This document shows positions 1-9,238 of a stretch of 64,000 nt of DNA, piece after piece. Origin of the DNA: Polaribacter sp. SA4-12 (GTDB lineage: Bacteria > Bacteroidota > Bacteroidia > Flavobacteriales > Flavobacteriaceae). The position numbers and the translations under genes are program-made. The DNA lies in NCBI RefSeq assembly GCF_002163675.1, contig NZ_CP019334.1, positions 3,453,501 to 3,517,500 of the forward strand, in the 5' to 3' direction. The notes under the pieces are model-generated. The model was not told where the DNA came from. It ran no database searches and was given only the letters and a program-made list of their open reading frames with translations. The number at the start of each line of letters is the position of its first letter. Positions within the stretch are counted from its first letter, which is position 1.

Positions 1-1043
1 TCAGAAAAAGCTTGTTTTAAACGTGTTTTAAAAGTTAATTCACCTTCACGTAACCATTTTCTTGGATCGTAGTATTTTTTGTTAGGTTGGTCTGCTCCAT
101 CAGGATTACCAATTTGAGTAGCTAAATAAGCTGCTTTACCTTGCATATAATCTCTAATTCCTTCTGTAAAAGCAAATTGTAAATCTGTATCAATATTCAT
201 TTTTACAACACCATAACCAATTGCTTCTCTAATTTCTTCTAAAGTAGAACCAGAACCTCCGTGAAATACAAAATCGATATGGTTTTCTTCAACACCATAT
301 TTTTTTGTGATAAATTCTTGAGAATTTTTTAAGATTTTTGGAGTTAATTTTACGTTTCCTGGTTTATAAACACCATGAACGTTTCCAAAAGCTGCAGCAA
401 TTGTAAATTGAGGAGAAACTTTTAATAACTCTTCATAAGAATAAGCAACCTCTTCTGGTTGTGTGTATAATTTAGAATCATCTACATCAGAATTATCTAC
501 ACCATCTTCTTCACCACCTGTAATACCTAATTCAATTTCTAAAGTCATTCCCATTTTACTCATACGAGCTAAATAAGTTTTACAAATAGCTATATTTTCT
601 TCTAATGGCTCTTCAGATAAATCTATCATATGAGAACTATATAAAGATTTACCAGTTTCTGCAAAATGCTTTTCTGAAGCATCTAATAAACCGTCAATCC
701 AAGGTAATAATTTTTTTGCTGCATGGTCAGTATGTAAAATTACTGGAACTCCATAAGCAACTGCTAATTCATGAATATGTTTTGCACCTGCAACTGCACC
801 TGCGATAGCTGCTTTTTCACCTTCGTTAGATAATCCTTTACCTGCATTAAATTGAGCACCACCATTTGAAAACTGAATGATTACTGGAGCGTTTAAATCT
901 CTAGCAGTTTCTAAAACAGCATTGATAGTATCAGATCCAATTACGTTTACTGCTGGTATAGCAAATCCTTTTTCTTTTGCATAGTTAAAGATAGCTTGAA
1001 CTTCTGTTCCAGTTGCAACACCTGGTTTTATATTATGACTCAT
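1..1043 (-). CDS. fbaA: Class II fructose-bisphosphate aldolase, 3' end cut by window edge
   Basis: Glycolytic and gluconeogenic enzyme that interconverts fructose-1,6-bisphosphate with DHAP and glyceraldehyde-3-phosphate, a cytosolic Zn-dependent aldolase. The frame starts at the ATG at 1043 (MSHNIKPGVATG) and stays open to base 3, giving 347 residues. That is within roughly ten residues of the usual length of about 355, so only the C-terminus is missing. Class II signatures are visible: LHTDHAAKK near residue 105 (catalytic Asp and Zn-binding His), a Glu-rich metal-binding segment LEIELGITGGEEDG, AAAFGNVHGVYKPGN, and the phosphate-binding part DFVFHGGSGST followed by KMNIDTDLQFAFTEG. It lies downstream of tamL on the same strand but has its own promoter. 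The identification is secure. Confidence 0.95.
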   Translation of the reverse strand, partial: MSHNIKPGVATGTEVQAIFNYAKEKGFAIPAVNVIGSDTINAVLETARDLNAPVIIQFSNGGAQFNAGKGLSNEGEKAAIAGAVAGAKHIHELAVAYGVPVILHTDHAAKKLLPWIDGLLDASEKHFAETGKSLYSSHMIDLSEEPLEENIAICKTYLARMSKMGMTLEIELGITGGEEDGVDNSDVDDSKLYTQPEEVAYSYEELLKVSPQFTIAAAFGNVHGVYKPGNVKLTPKILKNSQEFITKKYGVEENHIDFVFHGGSGSTLEEIREAIGYGVVKMNIDTDLQFAFTEGIRDYMQGKAAYLATQIGNPDGADQPNKKYYDPRKWLREGELTFKTRLKQAFS

Positions 1044-1079
1044 GTTTTTTTATTTATTTTATTATCATTTATTACTCTT

Positions 1080-1114
1080 CAAAAGTACTAAAAATACGTC
1101 TGAAAGTAAACAAA
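1080..1114 (-). promoter_or_regulatory. Bacteroidota-type promoter of fbaA
   Basis: Read on the minus strand this is TTTG (1114-1111), 23 bases, then TACTTTTG (1087-1080), matching the TTG/TAnnTTTG consensus of the primary sigma factor in Bacteroidota. The -7 box ends 36 bases before the fbaA ATG. The upstream box overlaps the T-run of the tamL terminator. Confidence 0.6.
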
Positions 1115-1132
1115 AAATAACGAAAACGTTAT
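1112..1132 (-). terminator. Short hairpin terminator after tamL
   Basis: On the minus strand ATAACG, loop TTTT, CGTTAT is followed by a T-run (the A-run at 1112-1116 on the plus strand). It begins 17 bases after the tamL stop codon. The stem is only 6 bp, so strength is uncertain. Confidence 0.45.
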
Positions 1133-1148
1133 AGGCTTTTCTTTGTGT

Positions 1149-3653
1149 TTAAAAGGGGTAGTTGATTCCTATGTTGTAAACGGCATTGGCAAAATTGTAG
1201 TTTTTAAGCCATTTATTACCAGTTAAATAAGGTTCATACGTTTTAAAACCAACATCTAAACGAAGAATTAAAAAACTAAAGTCTAATCTTGCTCCAAAAC
1301 CACTACCAATAGCAATATCTTTTAATGAAGATGAACCTGTGAATTTTGCGTCGTCATCAACAAATTCTGAACCAGTAATGTCCCAAATATTACCTGCATC
1401 AATAAATAATGCACCTTTTAACTTACTAACCACATCAAATCTGTATTCTGCACTGGTTAAGAATTTAAGGCTACCTACATTATATTCTAAACCTGTATTG
1501 TTGCTTCCTGGACCTAGTTCATAAGTTTGCCACGCTCTAATATCATTAGAACCACCAGCAAAGTAACTTTTAGTAAAAGGTATATCAGAATTATCATAAG
1601 GGATAATTACACCTAAAAATGTTCTAAATCCGAAAACAGAGTTAGAGCCCAAATCCCAAAATTGCTTATATTCAATATCTGTTTTAAAGTATTGAGCTAA
1701 AGGTATTCTAGCAAATGTTTTTTTACCATTTGCATTTGTGTTTTTCGATATTAGCCCTAAAATGTTTCCAGAATTGGCAATTCTTGCTTTAAAAAATGAA
1801 AAGTTATTATCATTAAACTTTGTTTGATTATTATAGGTATAAGAATAAGCAAGAACAGGAATTAAGAAATCTGATGTTACAATATTATATCTATTTAATA
1901 TATTTAATGCTGTGTTGTATTCGTCTGAATTTGTTGCTTTAAAGCTAGTGTCAGCAGAAACTTTATTCATAAAGCTGATCGCTTCAGTTACTTGTTTGTC
2001 TATGTCGTCTGAAAGCGGATAGTTTGTGTTAATGTTATTGGCTGTATCGTAAGCTTTCGCTACATCATCTAAATTTGAAAATTCAGAACTGTAAATATCA
2101 AAATAACTATTAATATTTAAGTTTTTGATGTATTGGGTGTTCAGTATCTCTAATTGAATTGTTTTTTTTGCATTATACTGCCATTTGTAATCAGATAAAA
2201 AAGTAAAAGCTTGCCTATCTAAACCTATATTTTTTTGAAAACTAGATCCAATTGAAAATAACGTTTTTGGAGACATTTCTTTGGGTACTAATTTACTCAA
2301 GCCAAAAGGAGCAATAAACCTTGGTATTTCTAAAGAAGCGTCTACACCAATTTCCCAACCAGGACCACTGTTTGAGTTGAAATAGGACCCTAAGAAAGAT
2401 AGTTTTAATAATTCTGCGCCTCTAAGAGCGTTTCTATTTGAAATAGAAAATTTAGCAGAAGAACCTATATTCCTAATGTTTGAATGTGTTATTTCAGTTT
2501 CTAAACCCAAAGTGTATTTTTCTAATGGTGATAAAAAAACATCCATTTTTAACTCATCGTCAGTTCCTGGAATTGAGCTGAATTTTATATTGGTAGATTT
2601 AAAGTTTTTAAGAGATTTTAGGTGATTTCTTGTTAAGTTTCTTAAAGTGTCTTTATAAATTTGATTTGGCTTTAGAAAAATAGATTGTGCTAAATACTTA
2701 GGATTGTATTTAACTTTATTGTGCGCTAAAAAGTTAATTCCCTTATAAGAAATAGAATCTTTTAACTGTTCTCCTTTTTTTGTGAACGAGTAGTCTGTAA
2801 TAACATTTACCTCAGTAATTTTATGTACTTTAAAAGGAGTGTTTATGTAAATTCCTTGTTTTTCTTCTAGTCTATCACCAGATATTAAAAAATCAACATT
2901 TGTTTTATAATCTGCTCTTGTAGAATCTACATAGAAACCTAAAGAAGATTCTGTAAAATGATAAATACCATTGTTTCTAAAAAGTTTTAAAACTCTGCCA
3001 GCTTCGTTTCTAAATGTTTTGTCATTATATTGATCTCCCGTTTTTAATAAAGACGTTGTGCCTGAGTTTTTGTAAATAGAATCTAATACAGTCGATTCTA
3101 TTTTAAAGTTTATAGTGTCTAAAATAGTAGGTTTACCTTTAGTAACATGATATTCTACAGTGGCTTTTTTGTCCTTATATAAGTTAACAACAGTATCTAC
3201 TTTAGATTTAAAATAACCTTGAGTTTTGTAATAAGCCCATAAATTGTCTGCAGTCCTTTTTACTTTTTTCTTCTTAATAATTTCAGGTCCTTGGTGTTTT
3301 AAAAACCAATTATTTAAGCCAATAAAGGTATTAGCATATCCAATACTTTGTTTTTCTGAAAAAATGTTTTTTACAAAATTATAAGAACGTGGGTTTTTTT
3401 CTCCCCATTTTGATGGTGTTTTTGGTTTGTTAGGATTTCCAATATTATGCAAATACAAGGCAAAAGGTAAATCTAAAAACCTAGGATTGGGTTTTTGAAG
3501 AATATATTTCTGAATATTACTACTCTTGTTTCTAACACTATCTACAAAAATATAGTTCTGTGTAAGCATGTGTTCATCTTCTGCAACATGTTTTGTAGAA
3601 TTACATGAAACAAAAATGAGTACGAATAAAAATGATAAAGAAAGTTTTTTCAT
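1149..3653 (-). CDS. tamL: TamL-type BamA/TamA-family outer-membrane lipoprotein
   Basis: Outer-membrane Omp85 protein with a lipoprotein anchor, the Bacteroidota counterpart of TamA, which works with TamB in envelope assembly. I start it at the ATG at 3653 (MKKLSLSFLFVLIFVSC), which gives a clean lipoprotein signal with Cys17; the frame is open upstream to 3719 but that segment is hydrophilic. The mature protein (834 residues in all) has POTRA-like segments in the first half, including a WAYYKTQGYFKSKVDT-type turn, and a C-terminal barrel with the Omp85 features YFAGGSNDIRAW and ALFIDAGNIWD and a terminal aromatic residue (NIGINYPF). It is divergent from the methyltransferase gene to its right, an arrangement common in Flavobacteriaceae. 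TamL versus another Omp85 lipoprotein is judged from length, lipobox and neighbour. Confidence 0.85.
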   Translation of the reverse strand: MKKLSLSFLFVLIFVSCNSTKHVAEDEHMLTQNYIFVDSVRNKSSNIQKYILQKPNPRFLDLPFALYLHNIGNPNKPKTPSKWGEKNPRSYNFVKNIFSEKQSIGYANTFIGLNNWFLKHQGPEIIKKKKVKRTADNLWAYYKTQGYFKSKVDTVVNLYKDKKATVEYHVTKGKPTILDTINFKIESTVLDSIYKNSGTTSLLKTGDQYNDKTFRNEAGRVLKLFRNNGIYHFTESSLGFYVDSTRADYKTNVDFLISGDRLEEKQGIYINTPFKVHKITEVNVITDYSFTKKGEQLKDSISYKGINFLAHNKVKYNPKYLAQSIFLKPNQIYKDTLRNLTRNHLKSLKNFKSTNIKFSSIPGTDDELKMDVFLSPLEKYTLGLETEITHSNIRNIGSSAKFSISNRNALRGAELLKLSFLGSYFNSNSGPGWEIGVDASLEIPRFIAPFGLSKLVPKEMSPKTLFSIGSSFQKNIGLDRQAFTFLSDYKWQYNAKKTIQLEILNTQYIKNLNINSYFDIYSSEFSNLDDVAKAYDTANNINTNYPLSDDIDKQVTEAISFMNKVSADTSFKATNSDEYNTALNILNRYNIVTSDFLIPVLAYSYTYNNQTKFNDNNFSFFKARIANSGNILGLISKNTNANGKKTFARIPLAQYFKTDIEYKQFWDLGSNSVFGFRTFLGVIIPYDNSDIPFTKSYFAGGSNDIRAWQTYELGPGSNNTGLEYNVGSLKFLTSAEYRFDVVSKLKGALFIDAGNIWDITGSEFVDDDAKFTGSSSLKDIAIGSGFGARLDFSFLILRLDVGFKTYEPYLTGNKWLKNYNFANAVYNIGINYPF

Positions 3654-3736
3654 TAATTTAGCAATGCTATCAAAATCAAAAATAGTATTTTTCGGCGGTT
3701 TATTTCTATTTACAATCAATTAATGAGTATTTACCC

Positions 3737-3759
3737 AAAACCAATAGATTTTTGGTTTT
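3737..3759. other. Hairpin between divergent tamL and methyltransferase genes
   Basis: AAAACCAA at 3737-3744 and TTGGTTTT at 3752-3759 are perfect 8-bp arms around the 7-base spacer TAGATTT. The site lies between divergent genes, so it cannot end either of them. It may be an operator or a 5' UTR structure. The rest of 3654-3883 holds nothing I can assign. Confidence 0.35.
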
Positions 3760-3883
3760 TATACTTGTTCTTTTTTCCTTTCTTTGCGTTAAAATTTTAA
3801 AACGTAACAAAGGCTATGTTTATAAATTTTGTCTTAATAAAGAAAAAAATAACTACCTCTAAAATTCTAAAAACCTATTAGTT

Positions 3884-4612
3884 TTGAGTATATCAAAAAA
3901 TCAATTTAAACTAATAACAAGTTTATCTCAAAAAAAGTATAGACTAAAGCATAAATTATTTATTGCTGAAGGTATAAAAGTTGTGCAAGAGTTATTGAAA
4001 TCTTCGTTTGAGGTTGAAATACTTTTTTGTACAGATGATTTTTCTTCAGATATTTCTGATGAACAAATAGTTAGAATTTCAGAAGTAGAATTAAAGAAAA
4101 TCAGCAATTTAAAAACACCTAATCAAGTTTTAGGTTTGTTTAAAATTCCTGATGAAAAATCACTTAAAAATAAAAACTTAATTGTTGCCTTAGATGCAGT
4201 AAATGATCCTGGTAATTTAGGAACTATTATTCGTTTATGCGATTGGTTTGGGGTTGATAAATTAATTTGCTCGAAAGATACTGTAGATTGTTATAATCAA
4301 AAAGTGGTGCAAGCAAGTATGGGGTCTTTGACTAGGATTTCAATTCGTTATGTAGATTTAGCTGAATATTTATCAGAAACCAATTTACCGACTTTTATAG
4401 CTGATATGGATGGTGATAATGTGTACAAAACGAATTTACCCAAAGAAGGAATTCTTATTATGGGAAATGAAGCTAATGGAGTTTCATCAGAAATAAAAAA
4501 ACTAATTACTAATAAAATTTCTATCCCACGATTTGGAGAAACTCAAGAAACTGAAAGTTTAAACGTTGCTACTGCAACTGCTATTTTATTGAGTGAGTTT
4601 AAGCGTGTTTAG
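3884..4612 (+). CDS. TrmH/SpoU-family RNA 2'-O-methyltransferase
   Basis: SAM-dependent SPOUT-class methyltransferase that modifies a ribose 2'-OH in rRNA or tRNA. The N-terminal substrate-binding region (residues 1-100, with HKLFIAEGIKVVQELL) precedes the SpoU domain. All three knot motifs are present: VNDPGNLGTIIRLCDWFG (motif 1), ILIMGNEANGVS (motif 2) and IPRFGETQETESLNVATAT (motif 3, the SAM knot). The length of 242 residues is normal for the YsgA/RlmB-like group. The start is a TTG at 3884; no ATG precedes the conserved region. The specific target base cannot be told from sequence. Confidence 0.85.
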   Translation: MSISKNQFKLITSLSQKKYRLKHKLFIAEGIKVVQELLKSSFEVEILFCTDDFSSDISDEQIVRISEVELKKISNLKTPNQVLGLFKIPDEKSLKNKNLIVALDAVNDPGNLGTIIRLCDWFGVDKLICSKDTVDCYNQKVVQASMGSLTRISIRYVDLAEYLSETNLPTFIADMDGDNVYKTNLPKEGILIMGNEANGVSSEIKKLITNKISIPRFGETQETESLNVATATAILLSEFKRV

Positions 4613-4709
4613 ACGCAATTAATAATAGGGTAAAAAAAGATTTTAGAAGGATACAAAATGACAGGTAAATGTATAAGTCTAAAGATTTGAAAATAAAAAG
4701 CTATTTTTT

Positions 4710-5141
4710 TTGAAAACTAAATATAATACAAAAGAAGCGATTAAACCTATTTTAATAATTATTGTAACAATGATTATTTTTTTTAATATTAGTAAAAATA
4801 ATGACTCTTCAAAATTTTATGAAAATTTAGTTTTAAAAAACTATAATATGAAATTTAAAGGAACAGTGATTGAAATTAATAGAGATAACAGAAGTGATTA
4901 TTACAATACCATTAAAATACAAAATTACCTTAACAAGGAAGAGTTATTTTTTTTTAATTACGAAAGTCCTAATTTCTTAAACAATTTCAAGATAGGAGAT
5001 ACAATAGTAAAGCTGAAAGAACAATTTTTGATTAAGTTAACTAGAAATAATAAAGACTTATTTATAAAATTGAAAGTTGATGGCTATAAGTATTATAATT
5101 TCCAAAAAAATAATCCAGATAGCATAATGTCTATATATTAA
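4710..5141 (+). CDS. Small membrane-anchored protein of unknown function
   Basis: I do not recognise this 143-residue protein. It starts at a TTG (4710) and has one strong hydrophobic segment near residues 12-29 (IKPILIIIVTMIIFF), preceded by basic residues, so it is probably anchored in the inner membrane with a soluble C-terminal part outside. The soluble part is rich in Asn, Lys and Tyr, and has beta-like stretches such as MKFKGTVIEIN and FKIGDTIVKLKEQF. It stands alone, 97 bases after the methyltransferase and convergent with porT. A and T content is as high as in neighbouring intergenic DNA, which lowers confidence that it is conserved. Confidence 0.5.
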   Translation: MKTKYNTKEAIKPILIIIVTMIIFFNISKNNDSSKFYENLVLKNYNMKFKGTVIEINRDNRSDYYNTIKIQNYLNKEELFFFNYESPNFLNNFKIGDTIVKLKEQFLIKLTRNNKDLFIKLKVDGYKYYNFQKNNPDSIMSIY

Positions 5142-5321
5142 AAAAATAAGTTATTAAAAAAATAACAGATAGTCAATACAGTGAAAGAAAATAGCTATTG
5201 CTTTCTTACCTGCTTTTATAGAGATTTTTTTTGCATATAAAACCATAATTTACCTACATAAACAAATTTTTACTTTGAATCTTTGCTATTTTGCGCCTAT
5301 TTTAACCTTTGCAACTCTATT
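5142..5321. other. Intergenic DNA between convergent genes
   Basis: An A/T-rich spacer. GTTATT and AATAAC around an A-run (about 5150-5166) could form a weak bidirectional terminator just after the stop at 5141. Nothing else was recognised. Confidence 0.3.
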
Positions 5322-6032
5322 TTACTCAAAAGCAAAAGTTAGAAAAACACCACGAGTTCCCATATAGTTTACGGGAGCTGTCCATTGACTGGTACCATTT
5401 GCAGGGTTATCGTATTTAATCTCGTTGTTTAATGCGAAAATTCCACGAATAGAAGGAGAAAACTTAAAGAAGTATAAGTAAATGTCTATTCCTACACCAA
5501 CTTCATACATAAAGTTGCTTGTTTTCATTCTAAACTGACTAGCAAAATTATCATCTTGATTGGCTTCACTACTAGAAAAGTTGTAATTATATGAAACTCC
5601 AGCTAATAAATAAGGACGAATATTTTTATATCTATCTGTACTGAATTTTAATAATATTGGAACGTGTAAATAAGTAGAACTTACATCTCTAACACTGTCT
5701 TTTGGAAGTGCTAAGTGATTAAAGTAAATTTTCTTAGCGTTGGTCATTAAACCAGGTTCAAAACGTAAACTTAAATTTTTATGTAAGCGTAAGTCTGCAA
5801 TTAAACCTACATTAAAACCAGCAGTTGGCTCTACAGTAATATTTGCATTTGGTACTGTAGGAACGTCTTTTAAACTGACTTTAAAATCATTTTGGTTTAC
5901 CCCCAAATAAAAACCATAATGGATTTTATTTTTATCAAAACTTGGTAGATATTCAACTCTATCGCTTTGTGAAAAAAAAGCAATTGAAGTTAAAAGGAAT
6001 AAACTGAATATTAGATTTCTTTTACTTATCAT
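5322..6032 (-). CDS. porT: PorT (SprT) outer-membrane protein of the type IX secretion system
   Basis: A 236-residue outer-membrane beta-barrel protein needed for type IX secretion in Porphyromonas (PorT) and for gliding and secretion in Flavobacterium (SprT). The N-terminal signal peptide is [22 protein letters not shown]. The body alternates short beta strands: HYGFYLGVNQNDF, AGFNVGLIADLRL, LSLRFEPGLM, HVPILLKF, YLLAGVSYNYNF, and a terminal GVFLTFAFE ending in an aromatic-containing strand. The gene overlaps ubiE by one base (TAATG), so the two are co-transcribed; this ubiE-porT pairing is conserved in Flavobacteriaceae and supports the call. The remaining T9SS core genes in this window, gldKLMN, are 31 kb away. 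Confidence 0.85.
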   Translation of the reverse strand: MISKRNLIFSLFLLTSIAFFSQSDRVEYLPSFDKNKIHYGFYLGVNQNDFKVSLKDVPTVPNANITVEPTAGFNVGLIADLRLHKNLSLRFEPGLMTNAKKIYFNHLALPKDSVRDVSSTYLHVPILLKFSTDRYKNIRPYLLAGVSYNYNFSSSEANQDDNFASQFRMKTSNFMYEVGVGIDIYLYFFKFSPSIRGIFALNNEIKYDNPANGTSQWTAPVNYMGTRGVFLTFAFE

Positions 6033-6763
6033 TATTTACGTGCAGTATAAATTGTAGCAACTCCAAAAGTTACAGGTTTATCTTCTGTATGTGTAAACCC
6101 ATTTTTTTGTAAAATATTGTTGAAAGCTTCACCAAAAGGGAACGAGTTTGCAGATTCTGATAAGTATGAATACGCAACTTTATCTTTCGAAAATAATTTA
6201 CCTACTACAGGTAGAAATAAATTAGTGTATAATTTATAGCCTTGTTTAAAAGGAAAAGAGGTTGGGTTAGATGTTTCTAAAATAACCAAAACTCCAGTCG
6301 GTTTTAAAACTCTTGCAATTTCTTTAATTCCTTTATTTAAGTTTGCGAAATTACGAACTCCAAAAGAAACTGTAATAGCATCAAAAGTATTGTCATCAAA
6401 AGGCATGTCTTCAGAATCACCAACAATCATTTCTATTTTGTCTGATAGATTTTCTTTGGCAATTTTCTGTTTTCCAACTTCTAACATTCCTTCAGAAATA
6501 TCTAAACCTACAATTCTATCAGGGTTTAAAGCTGCCATCATTATAGCTAAATCTCCAGTTCCTGTCGCGATGTCTAAAATTTGTTTCGGATTGTTTTCTC
6601 CAACAATCTTCACTACTTTTTTACGCCATTTTACATCAATTCCTAAAGAAATAACTCTGTTTAAACCATCGTAATTTTCAGAAATGTTATCAAACATTTG
6701 AGCAACTTGCTCTTTTTTACCAAGTTTAGAATCTTTGTATGGGTTTATCTTTTCTGCTGACAT
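6032..6763 (-). CDS. ubiE: Demethylmenaquinone methyltransferase
   Basis: Last step of menaquinone synthesis: SAM-dependent C-methylation of demethylmenaquinone. Bacteroidota make menaquinone rather than ubiquinone, so menG is the functional name. Class I methyltransferase motifs are clear: [36 protein letters not shown] (motif I), [17 protein letters not shown], and [19 protein letters not shown] followed by [16 protein letters not shown]. The length of 243 residues is normal. It lies 5 bases downstream of the NifU-like gene and overlaps porT, forming an nfu-ubiE-porT operon. Confidence 0.95.
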   Translation of the reverse strand: MSAEKINPYKDSKLGKKEQVAQMFDNISENYDGLNRVISLGIDVKWRKKVVKIVGENNPKQILDIATGTGDLAIMMAALNPDRIVGLDISEGMLEVGKQKIAKENLSDKIEMIVGDSEDMPFDDNTFDAITVSFGVRNFANLNKGIKEIARVLKPTGVLVILETSNPTSFPFKQGYKLYTNLFLPVVGKLFSKDKVAYSYLSESANSFPFGEAFNNILQKNGFTHTEDKPVTFGVATIYTARK

Positions 6764-6768
6764 TTTTC

Positions 6769-7674
6769 TTATCCGTTAATTGCTACTACTTCATTAATTT
6801 GATTTGGTAACATTTCTTTTAGTAAGTTTTCTATTCCGTTTTTTAAAGTAGCAGTAGAGGATGGGCATCCACTACAAGCACCTTGTAAAACGACACTTAC
6901 TATTTTATGTTCTACATCATAAGAGCGAAAAGCAATGTTTCCACCATCGCTAGCAACAGCAGGTTTTATGTATTCGTCTAAAATATCTACAATTTGTGCT
7001 TCAATTCCTTCTAATTGAACTTTAGGTTCTTCGGCTTTATCTTCTTCAGCTGATTTTGTTTCAGATGGTAAGTCTTTAATGATCGTCTTTCCTGAAACTA
7101 AATATTCACGAATAAAAGTTCTTACTTCTGCAAAAACATCACTCCATTCTACCATGTCGTATTTTGTAACAGAAACGTAATTATCAGAAATAAATACTTC
7201 TTTTACAAATGGAAAATTAAAAACAGCTTGTGCTAAAGGAGATGATTTGCTAGCTTCATCAATATTTTTATATTCAACATTCGTCTGTGTTAGTGACTTG
7301 TTGGATGCAAATTTCATTACTGAAGGATTTGGTGTAACCTCAGAATATACCTCAATTGCTTCTTTTTTAGAAGTAGGGGCTTCATCAACAACAACACCTT
7401 CGTCATTTAAATAAGCTTCAATTTGTTCTTTAACTTCTTCTTGCACATCTATCCATTCTAAAATGTCAAAACGTTGAACAGCAATAAAGTTTGCTGTAAT
7501 AAAAACTTTCTTCACAAAAGGTAAGTAGAATAACTGTTGTGCTAAAGGCGAATTCTTTGCTTCGTCTATATTGCTATATTCATAACTACCTCCGTTTATT
7601 AAAACTTGATTGGTGTTAAATTTTATAATTGTATTGTTGGTAGTTTCTTGAACTGTGATTTTTACGTCTTTCAT
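6769..7674 (-). CDS. NifU-family Fe-S scaffold/carrier with duplicated Nfu N-terminal domain
   Basis: Iron-sulfur cluster carrier. I start it at the ATG at 7674 (MKDVKITVQ). The protein has two tandem Nfu N-terminal domains, each with the hallmark SPLAQ followed by FPFVK or LPFVK, and V(F/Y)I-type strands (roughly residues 5-95 and 120-205). A linker rich in Glu and Lys follows, then a C-terminal NifU domain with [17 protein letters not shown], whose CxxC binds the bridging cluster. The double Nfu_N layout is usual in Flavobacteriaceae. A TAATTTTG -7 box lies at 7703-7696 on the minus strand, 21 bases before the start codon. Confidence 0.9.
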   Translation of the reverse strand: MKDVKITVQETTNNTIIKFNTNQVLINGGSYEYSNIDEAKNSPLAQQLFYLPFVKKVFITANFIAVQRFDILEWIDVQEEVKEQIEAYLNDEGVVVDEAPTSKKEAIEVYSEVTPNPSVMKFASNKSLTQTNVEYKNIDEASKSSPLAQAVFNFPFVKEVFISDNYVSVTKYDMVEWSDVFAEVRTFIREYLVSGKTIIKDLPSETKSAEEDKAEEPKVQLEGIEAQIVDILDEYIKPAVASDGGNIAFRSYDVEHKIVSVVLQGACSGCPSSTATLKNGIENLLKEMLPNQINEVVAING

Positions 7675-7737
7675 TATCTTGAAAAAATTGAATTGCAAAA
7701 TTAAGGCAAAAAAGGGAAACAGAATTGTTTTTGATAT

Positions 7738-7800
7738 GTTAAAAATTGAATTCCGCTTAAAGACAGCGTTTATCTGTTTAAGCGGAATTCAATTTTTAAC
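7738..7800. terminator. Long perfect inverted repeat downstream of the OmpP1/FadL gene
   Basis: Arms 7738-7761 and 7777-7800 are perfect 24-bp inverted complements (core GAATTCCGCTTAAA) around a 15-base loop. The site begins 10 bases after the stop codon of the gene at 7810 and ends at A/T-rich arm bases, as expected for a terminator working in either direction. It also lies upstream of the nfu promoter box, so a regulatory role is possible. Confidence 0.6.
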
Positions 7801-7809
7801 TTTTAAAAG

Positions 7810-9204
7810 TTACAGGTTTAATGTAATTGAAGCTGTAATTGTTCTGTTGTCTATATCTAACTCTGCTGGGTTTACATTAAAGCCAGGGTAGAAGTTGTAT
7901 AAGCTTGATTTATTATTGTTGCTGTAAGAAAAGTCTAATTTAAAGCTACCAAAGTTATATCCAGCTCCTAAAGAATGTCCTTTTAAATTATTTGAATCTT
8001 TAGCTAATCTATCGGGGTTTTGCTCAAATTTATATCCTCCTCTAATACTAAATCTATCAAAACGCCATTCTGTACCAACATTAAATGAGTGTGTGTTTCT
8101 TAATTCATTTTGAAAAAATTGATTTTCTTCGATGAAATTATTGTTTGAAAATTTGATGTTTTGATAATTTTTATTGATGTAATCTAAACTCAATAACCCA
8201 TTTTTACCAAAAATAAAAGCGGCACTTGCTGTAAATTTGCTTGGTGTTTTTAATTTGTATAATAGTTCTTGTGAAGGATAATATTCGTTTCCAAAATCAT
8301 CAACATTATTAGAGTATGTTTTATTGTCATTACTAACTACAATTTCTGTATCTCCATAAAAGCCATCATTATCTAAAATATTTGTAGATTCAATTATTTC
8401 TGAATACCAAGTTGGAGTTTGGTAAGCAAGACCAAATCTAAAATTAGGATGTGCTTTGTAAATAAATCCTGCGTTAGCGGAAAAACCAGTTCCTGTGGTA
8501 AAGTTCTCTTGATAATAAAAAGCATCTAATTCATTATTATTTGCATCACTATTAAATTCTGTTAATAGTGATTGTTGACTAAAGTCTAAATCATAAAAAT
8601 TTAATCCTAAACCTATATATAGTTTGTTTTGGTGAACAGATGAAAAGGCAATGTTTAATTCAGAAATTTCACCTTTATAGTTATTAGAAAAACGTTGCTC
8701 ATCGGCTAAATTATAATTTAAAGCAGGAGAGTTGTTGTCTAAAGGGAATTCTGTAAAAGTAGCAACACCACTATTTCCTTGTGCTATAAAACTATCTGTA
8801 AAATCTTTTGTAATTCTATAGTTAAAACCAATTGCAAATTTACTCCATTCAGAATTGTATGCGCTGTCAAAAACTAAAACAGCACCTGCATGAGAAAGGT
8901 TGAAGAAGTTATCTTGTGTAGATAATGATTTTCCATAATAATTAGAAATTATATCAGTGTTTCTAGAGTTAATTGTTCCTGTAAAATAACTATTTTTAAA
9001 TACAGCAATACCTGCAGGATTTATACTCATTGAAGAAACATCTCCTCCTAATGCTCCAAATGCACCACTCATAGCTGTAAATCGTGCAGAACCATTTTCA
9101 TCATTTTGTGAAAACAAAATTCCTAAATCTTGATATCCTAAAGACTGAGAATAAGACGTGATTGTTGCTGCGAAAAATAACGCTATTGTTATAAAATTTT
9201 TCAT
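7810..9204 (-). CDS. OmpP1/FadL/TodX-family outer-membrane transport protein
   Basis: Outer-membrane beta-barrel channel for hydrophobic substrates, in the family of the E. coli long-chain fatty acid channel FadL. It has a signal peptide (MKNFITIALFFAATITSYSQ). The mature N-terminus carries the family's diagnostic hatch region: GSARFTAMSGAFGALGGD, SSMSINPAGIAVF and SYFTGTINSRNTD. The C-terminal half contains repeated barrel strands such as FRFGLAYQTPTWYSE and SIRGGYKFEQNPD, and it ends RTITASITLNL. The length of 464 residues is typical. It lies 34 bases downstream of the Ser/Arg-rich lipoprotein gene. The actual substrate is unknown; such proteins are often annotated hemin receptors without evidence. 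Confidence 0.85.
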   Translation of the reverse strand: MKNFITIALFFAATITSYSQSLGYQDLGILFSQNDENGSARFTAMSGAFGALGGDVSSMSINPAGIAVFKNSYFTGTINSRNTDIISNYYGKSLSTQDNFFNLSHAGAVLVFDSAYNSEWSKFAIGFNYRITKDFTDSFIAQGNSGVATFTEFPLDNNSPALNYNLADEQRFSNNYKGEISELNIAFSSVHQNKLYIGLGLNFYDLDFSQQSLLTEFNSDANNNELDAFYYQENFTTGTGFSANAGFIYKAHPNFRFGLAYQTPTWYSEIIESTNILDNDGFYGDTEIVVSNDNKTYSNNVDDFGNEYYPSQELLYKLKTPSKFTASAAFIFGKNGLLSLDYINKNYQNIKFSNNNFIEENQFFQNELRNTHSFNVGTEWRFDRFSIRGGYKFEQNPDRLAKDSNNLKGHSLGAGYNFGSFKLDFSYSNNNKSSLYNFYPGFNVNPAELDIDNRTITASITLNL

Positions 9205-9238
9205 AATAATATTTATATAATTTTTTATTTAAGTTATC

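Noticed and set aside
3654..3719. Longer N-terminus of TamL from 3719
   Set aside because: It would put 22 mostly polar residues before a textbook lipoprotein signal; the ATG at 3653 is preferred.
4638..4690. Ten-codon ORF (ATGACAGGTAAATGT onward) as a leader peptide before the hypothetical gene at 4710
   Set aside because: It is very short, has no run of regulatory codons, and no attenuator hairpin follows.
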